NCBI RefSeq assembly: GCF_001742425.1
Contig: NZ_MJEH01000009.1
Coordinates: 16,143 to 80,142 of the forward strand
Reading direction: 5' to 3'
DNA length: 64,000 bases
From: Bacillus solimangrovi
GTDB lineage: Bacteria; Bacillota; Bacilli; Bacillales; Bacillaceae_N
Part shown: in pieces, positions 36,658 to 45,895 of the stretch
Position numbering within the stretch: the stretch's first letter is position 1
Layout of the letters: each line of letters starts with the position of its first letter
Made by a program: the position numbers and the translations under genes
The notes under the pieces: generated by a model
What the model was told of the DNA's origin: nothing
The model's input: only the letters and a program-made list of their open reading frames with translations
Databases searched by the model: none

Positions 36658-36764
36658 CTCTCAGTGACAAATGATACGGATGTTTAATCATGGTCCTTTA
36701 ACTAACAGGAACTAAATGTTATCATCACTTAGTTTGTAAACCTATCAAAAATTAATTAAAGATA

Positions 36765-36797
36765 AAGACATGTGATTGTCTGAAAATCACATGTCTT
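36765..36797. terminator. bidirectional stem-loop terminator
   Basis: AAGACATGTGATT pairs with AATCACATGTCTT; located between the 36463 gene and the converging anti-sigma gene. Confidence 0.85.
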
Positions 36798-36809
36798 CTT
36801 TATTAACAT

Positions 36810-38141
36810 TTACTTTATCCGTATACGAATATCTCCGTGAATGTAATTTGGGTATTGACTTACTTCAAATGTAAGTGGGTTTTGATAGTCCTTATCATGG
36901 ATGTATATTGTTGAACCACCAGTATAAGCAAATTGACGCCCGCTACTATAATTATTGCCTGCTGCATCATAATAACTTCCCGAAAAAATAAAGTAACCAT
37001 TATCATTTTCGGCGTTATCGTTTATACCAAATATAAGCTCAAGATCTTGACTTTCATTTCTTTCCCCGATATCTTTAATTTCAAGCAATGTTAATTGATC
37101 ATCAGGAGCTTTTAGTAATTTCTCTTGCTCTAGATCAACGACAACTTCTGTTTTATCCTTATCAAGTGCCATTGCTTTCGTCATCACAATGTATAGTTGT
37201 TCATAATCTTGAAAGTAATTCCCTGTTAATATGATATCCCAGCGGTTATCACTAAAAAGCTTCCCACCACTCATAGTAGAGACGATTTCACCTTTTTCAT
37301 TTTCTAGATGAAGATCGGATAGTTCCAAAAATTTCATATCATTTTGTTCATCAAACTGAACGGATAATATCTCTCTTGTAGGGTAAGAAGTCAGCTTATT
37401 AAACCGAATCGTTTGGCCAGATAGTTCATATTCTTGTTCAATCGGATGTACAATACTTTCATAAATTCGAGAGGAATCGATTGGGAATGTTATGATGAAA
37501 TTTCGTTCTTTCGGTTCAGTGTTTTCTTTTGTTTGTTCAATGCTTAAGGATAACGTCAATTGATTATCAAAGCTTACATCTTGCTTCCAAGAAAAATCAA
37601 ACAAATTGGAATGTGAAGTTTCTTCAGGTGAAGTATAATTTCCGTGTGACCTAGATGCTTGGTCGAGTTGTGAATTTGTGAGATTTGACAGCTTAATACT
37701 ATGAAAATCAAGCGAACCAAATGGCTGTTCACTTTCTATCGTATAAAATAGTAATAACCGCCTTGCATCTGCAATAACATGATCAACTGTAAATGTGATA
37801 CCATCTTGCGTAACACTCTTATCAATGATTTGAACATATTCATTTTCTACTGCATCTTGTAAACCCCGATCAAATTCAACTTGCTCTATCATTTTTTGCA
37901 AGCCAGGAATTCCACCAACGATTGAACGAAAGCTGTCACTATAATTCACTGATAATACGAATATGATGCATGCGGCTAACACAACTAAACTTGAATGCTT
38001 GACTATAATAAAACGTCGTTGTTGATTCTTACCTCGCTCTAGACCAGCTTGGATGTGACTATCAACTTGTTCAGGAACAGATGATTTTGTATATGCTTTT
38101 AGACCTTTTTCTAGCTCATTTGAAAAGTCGTTCTGCTTCAT
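36810..38141 (-). CDS. DUF4179 membrane anti-sigma factor (second copy)
   Basis: 443 residues with the same plan as the protein encoded at 5764-7089: a cytoplasmic start (1-46), one membrane helix (about 48-66, SSLVVLAACIIFVLSV), then the DUF4179 signature (IPGLQKMIEQVEFDRGLQDAVEN) and a large beta-rich outer part. It overlaps its sigma factor gene by 26 bases, implying translational coupling. Presumed to hold the sigma factor at the membrane until an envelope signal is received. Confidence 0.85.
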   Translation of the reverse strand: MKQNDFSNELEKGLKAYTKSSVPEQVDSHIQAGLERGKNQQRRFIIVKHSSLVVLAACIIFVLSVNYSDSFRSIVGGIPGLQKMIEQVEFDRGLQDAVENEYVQIIDKSVTQDGITFTVDHVIADARRLLLFYTIESEQPFGSLDFHSIKLSNLTNSQLDQASRSHGNYTSPEETSHSNLFDFSWKQDVSFDNQLTLSLSIEQTKENTEPKERNFIITFPIDSSRIYESIVHPIEQEYELSGQTIRFNKLTSYPTREILSVQFDEQNDMKFLELSDLHLENEKGEIVSTMSGGKLFSDNRWDIILTGNYFQDYEQLYIVMTKAMALDKDKTEVVVDLEQEKLLKAPDDQLTLLEIKDIGERNESQDLELIFGINDNAENDNGYFIFSGSYYDAAGNNYSSGRQFAYTGGSTIYIHDKDYQNPLTFEVSQYPNYIHGDIRIRIK

Positions 38142-38658
38142 AATGCTCGATCCCTCCCTTCTTCATGTATGCTTTCAAATCCTTTAACGAACGGTTTAAG
38201 TATGTTTTCACTGTACCAATTGGCATCGATAAGCTTTCGGCAATTTGCACATTTGTCATATCTTGCTGGTATTTTAATATCAATACCACTTGATACTTCG
38301 GTTTCAACGTCTGGATTGCCTCACTAATAAATATCGATGTAAACCAATCATTTTGTTCTTTGGATAACTCTTGCATATATGTATCATCATGGTGAATATT
38401 CGTTCGTTTCTTCAACTCATCTAGACAATAGTTAATCGTAATCTTCGTTAACCATGCTTTAATCGCTGAAGATTTTTTAATTTTATGGTAATTTTTAAAG
38501 GCCCGAAATGTCACCTCTTGTACAGCCTCTAATGCTTCTTGTTCATTTTTCATATACGTAAGTGCTGTAAAATAAACGGTATTACGATATAAATGCATCA
38601 TCTCTAAGAAAGCATCTTCATCACGTTTCTTAAGCTGATTGAATCGATTCTGATCCAT
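38116..38658 (-). CDS. ECF-type sigma-70 family sigma factor (second copy)
   Basis: 180 residues with sigma region 2 (YMKNEQEALEAVQEVTFRAFKNYHKI) and region 4 (MTNVQIAESLSMPIGTVKTYLNRSL). Paralogous to the factor at 5248. The ATG follows AGGGGGTGTGTT. Forms an overlapping two-gene operon with a DUF4179 anti-sigma factor. The region-4 recognition helices differ between the two copies, so their promoters probably differ. Confidence 0.9.
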   Translation of the reverse strand: MDQNRFNQLKKRDEDAFLEMMHLYRNTVYFTALTYMKNEQEALEAVQEVTFRAFKNYHKIKKSSAIKAWLTKITINYCLDELKKRTNIHHDDTYMQELSKEQNDWFTSIFISEAIQTLKPKYQVVLILKYQQDMTNVQIAESLSMPIGTVKTYLNRSLKDLKAYMKKGGIEHYEAERLFK

Positions 38659-38883
38659 AACACACCCCCTGTTCTCACTCTCTATTCTTAAGACCTTGAT
38701 TAGACGTAAATGGTTTCAATTTTTTAAAGAAAATTACTTTTTCATATTGTATCAATTATACATCCAAACCCATTTCATAACTTTTACTTATTAAATTTTA
38801 TAATTTAAATCAATTATACTTATCAAATTATTCAATGTAAGATAGAATTTGAACAATAAAAGACAAAGAAATGAGGTGGTAAG

Positions 38884-39501
38884 ATGAACATACACATTAT
38901 CCTGTTTGATGGGTTTGATGAATTAGACGCAATTGCTCCCTATGAAGTATTGAAACGGGCAAATGAAATAACAGAGCAATTCCGAGTAAGTCTCGTATCA
39001 CTTAATGATTGTATCGAAGTATCAGGGTTTTATGGATTAAAAGTAAAGGTGGACACTACGGTTTCAACGAATATTACTCCTGATATTGTTATCATTCCTG
39101 GAGGTGGGTGGAATCATCGAGGAGAACGAGGGGCTAGAGTTGAAGCAAACCGAGGCAAGCTGCCAAAATTAATCAAACAATTCTATGAACAAGGTTCAAT
39201 TATTGCTGGAGTTTGTACTGGTGGTATGTTAATGGCGGTTGCAGGAATAACGAAAGGACGTACCGCTACCATGCACCATCTAGCAGCTGAAGAGATGTCG
39301 TCGTTCGGTTGTGAAGTGATCGGTGCTAGAGTAGTAGATGATCAAGACATTATTACAGCAAGAGGAGTTACCTCAGGTGTTGACTTAGCGCTATGGTTAA
39401 TCGAACGATTTAGTGGTGCTGATGTCGCACTTGCAGTTGAGAAACGGTTAGAATATGAACGAAGAGGCACGGTTTGGAACAGACCAACCAAAAGTCATTA
39501 A
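38884..39501 (+). CDS. DJ-1/PfpI-family protein
   Basis: 205 residues with the class I glutamine-amidotransferase-like fold of DJ-1/PfpI. The elbow cysteine is C111 in IAGVCTGGM, the partner acid is near E14-E21 (FDGFDELDAIAPYEVL), and IIPGGGWN lies mid-protein. The order is that of the isonitrile hydratase/AraC-N-terminal-like subgroup rather than of the proteases. Function may be hydratase or chaperone/glyoxalase; it cannot be settled by eye. GAGGTGGTAAG precedes the ATG. A single gene. Confidence 0.85.
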   Translation: MNIHIILFDGFDELDAIAPYEVLKRANEITEQFRVSLVSLNDCIEVSGFYGLKVKVDTTVSTNITPDIVIIPGGGWNHRGERGARVEANRGKLPKLIKQFYEQGSIIAGVCTGGMLMAVAGITKGRTATMHHLAAEEMSSFGCEVIGARVVDDQDIITARGVTSGVDLALWLIERFSGADVALAVEKRLEYERRGTVWNRPTKSH

Positions 39502-39738
39502 CAGTAGAGAGCACTTCCATGCTTCAACTAACTATATAACTTGCACGTCCTCAATTTATACTACAATTATAAATAGCACACTATAGTTTAAATACAGTTC
39601 TTCAAGCTCTAGTATTATGTTAATTGAAACTCAGAATTAGAATAAGGACATAATAAACATTGAAACCCTTCCCCTACTTTATTTGTGACGTTATCCTCAC
39701 CGCTAGTTCCAAATCTATTTATCTCTTCTATTCACTAA

Positions 39739-40620
39739 TTACACATAATACTTATCTAAAAATATGTTAATTTCTCGGTTTATTTCGACTAAATGTTTTT
39801 CTGAAGGAAAGTGTCCCATTTTATAAGTTTTAATAATCGTTTGATCTGGAAGCACTTCTTTGGCTCTTTTGTTAATTTGTTTTGCAGGGAAAAACACATC
39901 TTCTTCTCCTGAAATGACCATCGTTGGTGACTGATAATTAGTGAGCTGGCTCTTTTTTACTTGGCTTGGCATATCTCTTTCTAACTTAACGTGTGTGAAT
40001 ATATCACCTATGATTTGTTTATCAATTTGTTTCATTTCATTATTAGACATACGATTCGTAACTTTATCTAGATGTTTCTCAGCTGATGTCATTTTGAACA
40101 TCGTCATAGGTAGTAGAATATCTTTTATCATTTTAAACTTCGAACCTATGCTGATGCCTGCTGGTGAAGCTAAAATAGAACATTCGATACGCTCTGGTGA
40201 ATATTCCGCTACTTTAAGAATTATTCCCGCTCCGTATGATGGTCCAACAAATGCACATTTCTTAATCATAAAATGCTCCATTATCTCAATGATCCAATTT
40301 GCAAAGCTATCATCTGATACCGATAGTCTAGTTTGCTTACTGTATCCTGGGTGACCGAGTGTATCTGGTGCATACACCCTATATTTTCGTATGAGAGGGG
40401 CGAACCATGATAACGTCATCGGGTTAATACAATTTCCACCTTGAAGGACAAACAATGGTTTTCCATCAACTGGACCCGCCACAAGTACATGTGTTTTCCC
40501 GAAGGTCGTTTCAACATACACTCTTTCAAAATCAAATGATAACAAATTCAAATATTGTTCGTACTGATGAACGATTCTCCTATGGCCTTCTTCAGTCTTA
40601 TATATGCTAATTTCTTTCAT
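39739..40620 (-). CDS. alpha/beta-fold hydrolase
   Basis: 293 residues from the ATG at 40620, five bases after AGAGGGGG. An upstream in-frame GTG extends it without a ribosome site. Motifs: VLQGGNCINPMTLSWFAPL (oxyanion region), GPSYGAGI (nucleophile elbow G-x-S-x-G), the late GEEDVFFP (acid) and MGHFPSEKH (His). The layout matches the MhpC/YcgS-like group. No signal peptide. Substrate unknown. The 39502-39738 interval holds nothing recognisable. Confidence 0.85.
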   Translation of the reverse strand: MKEISIYKTEEGHRRIVHQYEQYLNLLSFDFERVYVETTFGKTHVLVAGPVDGKPLFVLQGGNCINPMTLSWFAPLIRKYRVYAPDTLGHPGYSKQTRLSVSDDSFANWIIEIMEHFMIKKCAFVGPSYGAGIILKVAEYSPERIECSILASPAGISIGSKFKMIKDILLPMTMFKMTSAEKHLDKVTNRMSNNEMKQIDKQIIGDIFTHVKLERDMPSQVKKSQLTNYQSPTMVISGEEDVFFPAKQINKRAKEVLPDQTIIKTYKMGHFPSEKHLVEINREINIFLDKYYV

Positions 40621-40906
40621 AAGAACCCCCTCTATGATTTCATTATAAGTCACTCTAAATTCATATCACTCCTATATTTTCCATTCAATTTTAACAATAG
40701 AATCACTCAAAAATAAGCGTAATCCTTTGACCACTTACCATTTGTATAGGAGTAATCGTTCATAAGATAAATGATAAGTCTAAAGATAAATAGTATAGAT
40801 AATACTGCTTTTTACTTACTCCTGCAAAATACAATTCCTTTAAATGGGTAGAATAAGATTGTTACTCATTGAGGTGAAGAAAGACATGGAGTGGGGATGA
40901 GAAGTT

Positions 40907-41311
40907 TTGAGTAAAATTAGAAACATCGACTTAAAGTTACTTACGATATTTTTCCCTTTTGCGATAATATTTCTTATGCTTGGTACAACAATTGTAGCTG
41001 AAGGCCTAGTTAAAAAAATTGCGACTGAATTTGCAAAATTTAATGCAACACTTTCACTAGGTCTAGGTGCAATATTAATTGCATTACCTAATTTAATTAA
41101 AGGCGGAGAATCTTCAAAAATGCGGAAGATGGTAGCTAGGCTCGTTTATGAAGTAGGACTATATTTAACATTCAATATAGCACTGTTTCTTGCAAGCTAT
41201 ACGGAAAATTCATGGGATGATTATTTGTCATTTTTTTTCGTCTTAATACTCATGATTATAATTATATTTGAAGCAGTGATAGCATTTAAATTAGTACAAG
41301 ATTCTATTTAA
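40907..41311 (+). CDS. hypothetical membrane protein
   Basis: 134 residues, four predicted membrane spans (about 10-32, 45-62, 78-96, 106-128), with charged N-terminus. No family recognised. The start appears to be TTG at 40907 after GGGGATGAGAAG, a weak site; no ATG fits upstream. It sits alone between an alpha/beta hydrolase and the beta-helix cluster. Confidence 0.55.
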   Translation: MSKIRNIDLKLLTIFFPFAIIFLMLGTTIVAEGLVKKIATEFAKFNATLSLGLGAILIALPNLIKGGESSKMRKMVARLVYEVGLYLTFNIALFLASYTENSWDDYLSFFFVLILMIIIIFEAVIAFKLVQDSI

Positions 41312-41494
41312 AAAATAGCATCCCGCAAAACTACAAACCAACATGAGCATGCACATCTTTCTCCTTTTTCAAGCATGGTCTCTTGAACAAAAGGGCGTTC
41401 ATTCTTTAACTTTCTAATCTAAAACGCAGCTTCTTGTTTCTTCGTACTTCACAAAAACTATGTAAATCCCCCCCAAAAATAGGGAGTATGTTAA

Positions 41495-42394
41495 TCACGT
41501 ACACAACCCAGGAGGAACACTATTTTCACATTTGTTGCCGTCATAGATATTTGTTCCAATTCCACCTTGCGCATTAATATCAACGACAATATTATTTTTT
41601 AATTTGTTGAAACGGATAGCATTTTCCATAGCACCATTTTCAACAAAAATACCAGCCGTTGTATCGTCATTTCCGTTGTTACGGACGATGTTGGAGTCTA
41701 TAACATTTTGTATGTTATTACTTTCTACTTCAATTCCATCATTTACATTGTTACACACTAAATTGCCTATGATGTTATTATTACTTTCATCTAGCTCTAT
41801 ACCGTTATTCATGTTTTTAAGTGCTTTGTTACCGAATAGAGTTGTCATAGGATCACCAATTTGGAATCCATCAGAAACATTATCTGTTGAAATATTATTA
41901 ATAAATGTGTTGTTAGGATCACCAACAAAAAATCCATCTCTCATATTTTGAAAACTGCTACATTTAATTATGGAATTATTAGATGATGTAACATTAAACC
42001 CGTCGAATTCATTGAAAGAACCGATGCAGTTGATAGTAAAATTATTATCTTGATCAAAGTCAATACCCTGTTCATTGAACTTAGCTTCAATATTTAGTAA
42101 AACGTTTTGAATAGAAATAAGATCAAGACCTGATCCTCCTTGATACCCTTGAACGGTAAGTCCCTTCAATATTGTTTGGTTCGCACTTACAACAATTCCA
42201 TCGTCGCCCCCCATAGCAGGTGCTCCAGCTATCACAGTCTTCCCAATCCCACAACCAAATACCTTCAAACGTTCCTTATTCACATTAAACCCATCAAACG
42301 TTCCAGCTAAAATTTGAATGCTATCACCAGCAACGGCAGCATCTATTGCTGCTTGAACTGTAGCAAACTCAGTCGGAACAACATGTATTGTCAT
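41495..42394 (-). CDS. right-handed beta-helix repeat protein 2
   Basis: 299 residues from the ATG at 42394 (AGAGGTG upstream). The N-terminal block (HVVPTEFATVQAAID, SIQILAGTFDGFNV, GCGIGKTVIAG) and the last 70 residues (NNGNDDTTAGIFVENGAMEN ... CENSVPPGLC) are almost identical to the neighbour at 42569. The rungs between them differ strongly. PbH1 rungs run through about residues 75-270. No signal peptide. A conserved AGTACAAGCAA motif lies about 65 bases upstream. A structural spore-surface role is inferred. Confidence 0.75.
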   Translation of the reverse strand: MTIHVVPTEFATVQAAIDAAVAGDSIQILAGTFDGFNVNKERLKVFGCGIGKTVIAGAPAMGGDDGIVVSANQTILKGLTVQGYQGGSGLDLISIQNVLLNIEAKFNEQGIDFDQDNNFTINCIGSFNEFDGFNVTSSNNSIIKCSSFQNMRDGFFVGDPNNTFINNISTDNVSDGFQIGDPMTTLFGNKALKNMNNGIELDESNNNIIGNLVCNNVNDGIEVESNNIQNVIDSNIVRNNGNDDTTAGIFVENGAMENAIRFNKLKNNIVVDINAQGGIGTNIYDGNKCENSVPPGLCT

Positions 42395-42453
42395 ATTCCA
42401 CACACCTCTCATCACAAATAGGTTTACTACATCATATGAAAGGTGGTTTTACG

Positions 42454-42490
42454 TTGCTTGTACTCTATATGAGAATGTATCTTTGACTAT
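42454..42490 (-). promoter_or_regulatory. conserved upstream motif, beta-helix gene 2
   Basis: Minus strand ATAGTCAAAGATACATTCTC ... AGTACAAGCAA. The same two blocks with the same spacing occur before beta-helix genes 3 and 4. Confidence 0.5.
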
Positions 42491-42540
42491 GAACTTTTAT
42501 TGCACGGTTTCAACGTAATGTGACACAAAACTATGTAAAT

Positions 42541-42561
42541 ATACTCCCGAATTTGGGAGTA
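42541..42561 (-). terminator. terminator of beta-helix gene 3
   Basis: ATACTCCC-GAATT-TGGGAGTAT directly after the stop of the 42569 gene. A weaker CCCCCC/GGGAG hairpin lies in the equivalent place after gene 2. Confidence 0.75.
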
Positions 42562-42568
42562 TTTTCGC

Positions 42569-43468
42569 TTACGTACACAATCCAACTGGAGAACTATTTT
42601 CACATTTGTTGCCGTCATAAATATTTGTTCCAATTCCACCTTCTGCGTTAATATCAACGACAATATTATTTTTTAATTTGTTGAAACGAACGACATTCTC
42701 CATTGCACCATTTTCAACAAAAATGCCCGCGGTTGTATCATCATTTCCGTTGTTACGGACGATGTTGGAGTCAAGGACGTTTTGTTCAGCACCGGTCTGA
42801 ATGAAAATTCCATTTTCACTATTATCACAAATTAGATTTGTTATAAGAAAATTTTGATCTAGATCTATATTTATTCCATTTGCCTTATTTTTTATAGATT
42901 GATTGTTTAATACTTTCATTTCATCGTTATCGATCAAAAATCCATCTCCACCATTTTCTTTTGAAAAATTGTTCAGAATACAATTTTCTTGTCCTGCCAA
43001 ACTAAACCCTTCTATTGAATTCTGTTCTGCTTTACAACGAAGAATAAGGTTATCACTAGAATTAATATCAAATCCTACTTCGTTAAATACGGCAGAAATC
43101 TCAATAAGAGCATTATTATCAGCCCCAACTAGAATCCCACAAGTTCGATTTAGAGTAACCTCGATTTGTTTTACTATGGAGTTATTAGAAAATAGATTAA
43201 TACCATCTGAAAACCCTTGCACTGTAAAACCTTGTAAGATCGTACCATCCCCATCAATGTATACACCAGTTGATCCCATACCGGGTAAACCAGTAATAAT
43301 TGTTTTCCCAATTCCACAACCAAAAACCTTTAAATTTGTTTTCACAAAGGGTACATCAAATCCATCAAACGTTCCAGCTAATACTTGAATACTATCCCCA
43401 CTATTCGCAAAGTCAACTGCATCTTGAATACTAGGAAAAGCCTCAGATGGCACAACATGTATTGCCAT
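42569..43468 (-). CDS. right-handed beta-helix repeat protein 3
   Basis: 299 residues from the ATG at 43468 (GAGGTG upstream), exactly the length of beta-helix protein 2. Shared N-terminal cap (IHVVPSEAFPSIQDAVDF...GDSIQVLAGTFDGFDV) and almost identical last 70 residues ending CENSSPVGLCT; middle rungs divergent. Tandem duplicate of the 41495 gene. No catalytic residues or signal peptide recognised. Confidence 0.75.
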   Translation of the reverse strand: MAIHVVPSEAFPSIQDAVDFANSGDSIQVLAGTFDGFDVPFVKTNLKVFGCGIGKTIITGLPGMGSTGVYIDGDGTILQGFTVQGFSDGINLFSNNSIVKQIEVTLNRTCGILVGADNNALIEISAVFNEVGFDINSSDNLILRCKAEQNSIEGFSLAGQENCILNNFSKENGGDGFLIDNDEMKVLNNQSIKNKANGINIDLDQNFLITNLICDNSENGIFIQTGAEQNVLDSNIVRNNGNDDTTAGIFVENGAMENVVRFNKLKNNIVVDINAEGGIGTNIYDGNKCENSSPVGLCT

Positions 43469-43526
43469 TTTCGTACACCTCACATTAAATTTGAAGTTAC
43501 GATATTTTATGGGAGATTGCTTGACT

Positions 43527-43564
43527 TTGCTTGTACTTGAGTAGGAAATGTATGTTTGACTAAG
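43527..43564 (-). promoter_or_regulatory. conserved upstream motif, beta-helix gene 3
   Basis: Minus strand TTAGTCAAACATACATTTCC ... AGTACAAGCAA. CATACATT equals the sigma-E -10 consensus CATACANT, but no matching -35 was found. CATAAAATA, a sigma-K-like -10, lies further downstream. Confidence 0.45.
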
Positions 43565-43795
43565 AGTGTCGCAGTTACCGTCTATGCAACAACTACATTA
43601 GAATAATTGTATGGGATTTAGTCCTCTCTTTTAAAAGGATTAACGCATTTGAAACGGTGCTGAAACTTAAATATCTCATGACTGATTGATAAATGGTATA
43701 TTTCGGTATCATTAAGCTTACTATATGATAATGAATTTTTTATACATAATTTTACTTATCTTAAACTACAAAAATTCATTTTGTGAAATAAGAAA

Positions 43796-43826
43796 AACAA
43801 CGCTTGGATAATATCCTGGCGTTGTT
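43796..43826 (-). terminator. terminator of the 43836 nitroreductase gene
   Basis: AACAACGC pairs with GCGTTGTT, T run on the minus-strand side. The 43484-43795 interval otherwise holds only the beta-helix upstream region. Confidence 0.8.
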
Positions 43827-43835
43827 TTAGTAAAA

Positions 43836-44459
43836 TTAAAGAATGACATCTTTCACAGAGAAGCGAGGAGTTTGGTGTGCTGGTGTAGCTGCCTTACCAA
43901 CTGAAATAAGCATGACAGGTACATAGCGTTCAGGAACATTAAATTCTTCAATCAATTTCTCTGGGTCGAAGCCACCCATTGGGACAGTATCATACCCTAA
44001 TGCCTTAGCAGCTAGCATTAGCTGCATAGCTGCCAATGATCCATTACGAATTGCTTCAAAAAAATCAAAATTAGGAATCCTACCATATTCACCATTAATT
44101 TGAGCGATTAATTTATTTTTCGCTTCTTCAGACATAAAGCCTTTTTCAACAGCTTCTCCATAAACGATTTCCGCATTTTCATTTGCTTGTAAATCACCTA
44201 AAACTACAATCGTTAGGCTACTGTCAACCACTTGCTCTTGATTAAAAGCGATTGGAAGTAGACGATTTTTATCCTCTTCTTTTTCTATCACAATAAATTT
44301 CCAATGTTGTAAGTTCCAAGATGATGGTGCTGTAATTGTTAAGTTTAGAATATTTTCTAAGTCTTCCTTAGGCATTACATGCCCCTTCTTGTATTTACGG
44401 ACTGATTTACGAACTCTCATCACTTCTACAGCAGACATTTGATCAAATGAAGATGTCAT
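43836..44459 (-). CDS. nitroreductase-family oxidoreductase (second)
   Basis: 207 residues. Family features: VRKSVRKYKK at the FMN-binding start, APSSWNLQHWKFIVIE, and the YDTVPMGGFDPEKL stretch near the C-terminal third. FMN-dependent NAD(P)H nitroreductase of the YodC/YdgI type; likely reduces quinones and nitroaromatics. It is only moderately similar to the protein encoded at 16675. Single gene with its own terminator. The ATG lies at 44459 after an AAGGAGGAT-type site. Confidence 0.87.
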   Translation of the reverse strand: MTSSFDQMSAVEVMRVRKSVRKYKKGHVMPKEDLENILNLTITAPSSWNLQHWKFIVIEKEEDKNRLLPIAFNQEQVVDSSLTIVVLGDLQANENAEIVYGEAVEKGFMSEEAKNKLIAQINGEYGRIPNFDFFEAIRNGSLAAMQLMLAAKALGYDTVPMGGFDPEKLIEEFNVPERYVPVMLISVGKAATPAHQTPRFSVKDVIL

Positions 44460-44812
44460 GTGAAATCCTCCTTACTCAATCAATTTAATCTTTTTGTTAC
44501 AACACTTTTCTATTCACACACATTCTTCATTGCACATATTTATTTGTTTTTTACTCTAAATGCAAGTAGAGATGCTGTCAGTCTTTGTATTCAATTAGTA
44601 GGTTTTGAAGTTTATTTATTTAATAATTGATTTGAAAACTCTTAAACTATGTTTAAAGTGAGATTTGGGCTAATCCACATTTGCTTAACTCCGCATCAGA
44701 CAAAGGTTTATTGCTTTTAAACAACCAATAACAAGACTCTTCTCCAAATAGAGTATATTTCCATGTACAGTCATTTATTACTCTCTAGTGATTTTTATAT
44801 TTGTTTTACTAA

Positions 44813-44898
44813 CTTGCTAATACACGAATACTTTCCCCACTAATTACAAACTCAATTGCATCTTGAATGGTGAGAAAAGCAATAAAATCCCATCTCAT
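44813..44898 (-). pseudogene. N-terminal remnant of a beta-helix family gene
   Basis: Minus strand translation AFLTIQDAIEFVISGESIRVLAS then stop. It aligns with AFPSIQDAVDFANSGDSIQVLAG of beta-helix protein 3. Only about 28 codons remain. The flanking 44460-44812 has no gene. Confidence 0.65.
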
Positions 44899-44930
44899 AT
44901 TTGTAAATAAAAATACCGAAAAATATTCAA

Positions 44931-44956
44931 GAGGCACAGACAATTGTCTGCGCCTC
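44931..44956 (-). terminator. terminator of the CAP-domain gene
   Basis: GAGGC-A-CAGACAATTGTCTG-C-GCCTC, five bases past the stop, followed by a T-rich run on one strand. Confidence 0.75.
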
Positions 44957-44961
44957 ATTTT

Positions 44962-45699
44962 TTATCTCTTAATAAAAACTTGTGTCCAGTAACTACTCAT
45001 CTTCTCATCCTTCGAATATCCAACACCAATGTGTGTTACTTCTGGGTTTAAGATGTTAGTGCGGAACCTTTCATTTTTCATCCAATTTGTTACTGCCGCA
45101 TCAGGTGAACTCTGACCTGCTGAAATATTTTCAGCTGCTCCAGTATAACGAACTCCAAAATCAGTTAACATCTGAAATATTGTTCCATACGTTGGTGACG
45201 TATGTGACAAATAATCTTTACTTGCCATATCATCTGATTTGGCTTGAGCTACTTCGGATAATTGGGGATCAGCTTTCAATGGTGTTAGTCCTCTTCGTGT
45301 ACGTTCTCTATTTGTTAAACTAATAATCCGCCCCATGTAGTTATTCATCGTTGCGTTTTGCGTAGTATGTGTCACTCTTCTTGTTGTTTGCTCACGTTCT
45401 CGTGTTTGCAATTGATCCGTTGACATGTGTTGTAAGCGGTCTGTTTGTATTCCTTGTCTATTCCGATCGGAAACTTGATATTGATTACTTTGTCCATCGT
45501 ATCGTTTTGTATCATAACCAACATCAAACAGCCTATACTGCCCATCACCTCTTGTTTGGACAGTATTATTTGTACTGAATTGTTCATAAGTAACTGGACT
45601 AGGTACCATCGATTGCTGCTGATTTGTATTACAGCCAGCTAACAAGCTCAACATAACTACAGCAGATGTTGATATAAGAAAGAACGGTTTCTTCAACAT
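44962..45699 (-). CDS. CAP-domain (SCP/PR-1-like) lipoprotein
   Basis: About 245 residues. Lipoprotein signal with lipobox LLAGC, then a polar low-complexity stretch (25-115) and a C-terminal CAP domain (about 125-245) with LTNRERTRRGLTPLKAD, SHTSPTYGTIF, AENISAG and THIGVGY. These are marks of the YkwD/SCP family common in Bacillus, sometimes associated with spores or cell wall. The ATG at 45699 is best spaced from GAGGGTG; ATGs at 45705 and 45708 are alternatives. Function of bacterial CAP proteins is unclear. Confidence 0.85.
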   Translation of the reverse strand: MLKKPFFLISTSAVVMLSLLAGCNTNQQQSMVPSPVTYEQFSTNNTVQTRGDGQYRLFDVGYDTKRYDGQSNQYQVSDRNRQGIQTDRLQHMSTDQLQTREREQTTRRVTHTTQNATMNNYMGRIISLTNRERTRRGLTPLKADPQLSEVAQAKSDDMASKDYLSHTSPTYGTIFQMLTDFGVRYTGAAENISAGQSSPDAAVTNWMKNERFRTNILNPEVTHIGVGYSKDEKMSSYWTQVFIKR

Positions 45700-45895
45700 G
45701 AACATCACCCTCGTTTAATAAGTTAAATTCTTATTTTACTATTTGTTGTCGATCACATAACAATACGAGGGGATTGTTTGTACTTTAACCAATTTACACC
45801 ATTCATTGAATCATTCATATTTGGCAAACTATATGTACAACACGAGTGTCATGACGTTTTGATGGAATTGATTATAATAATTCTGAAGCTCTCGT

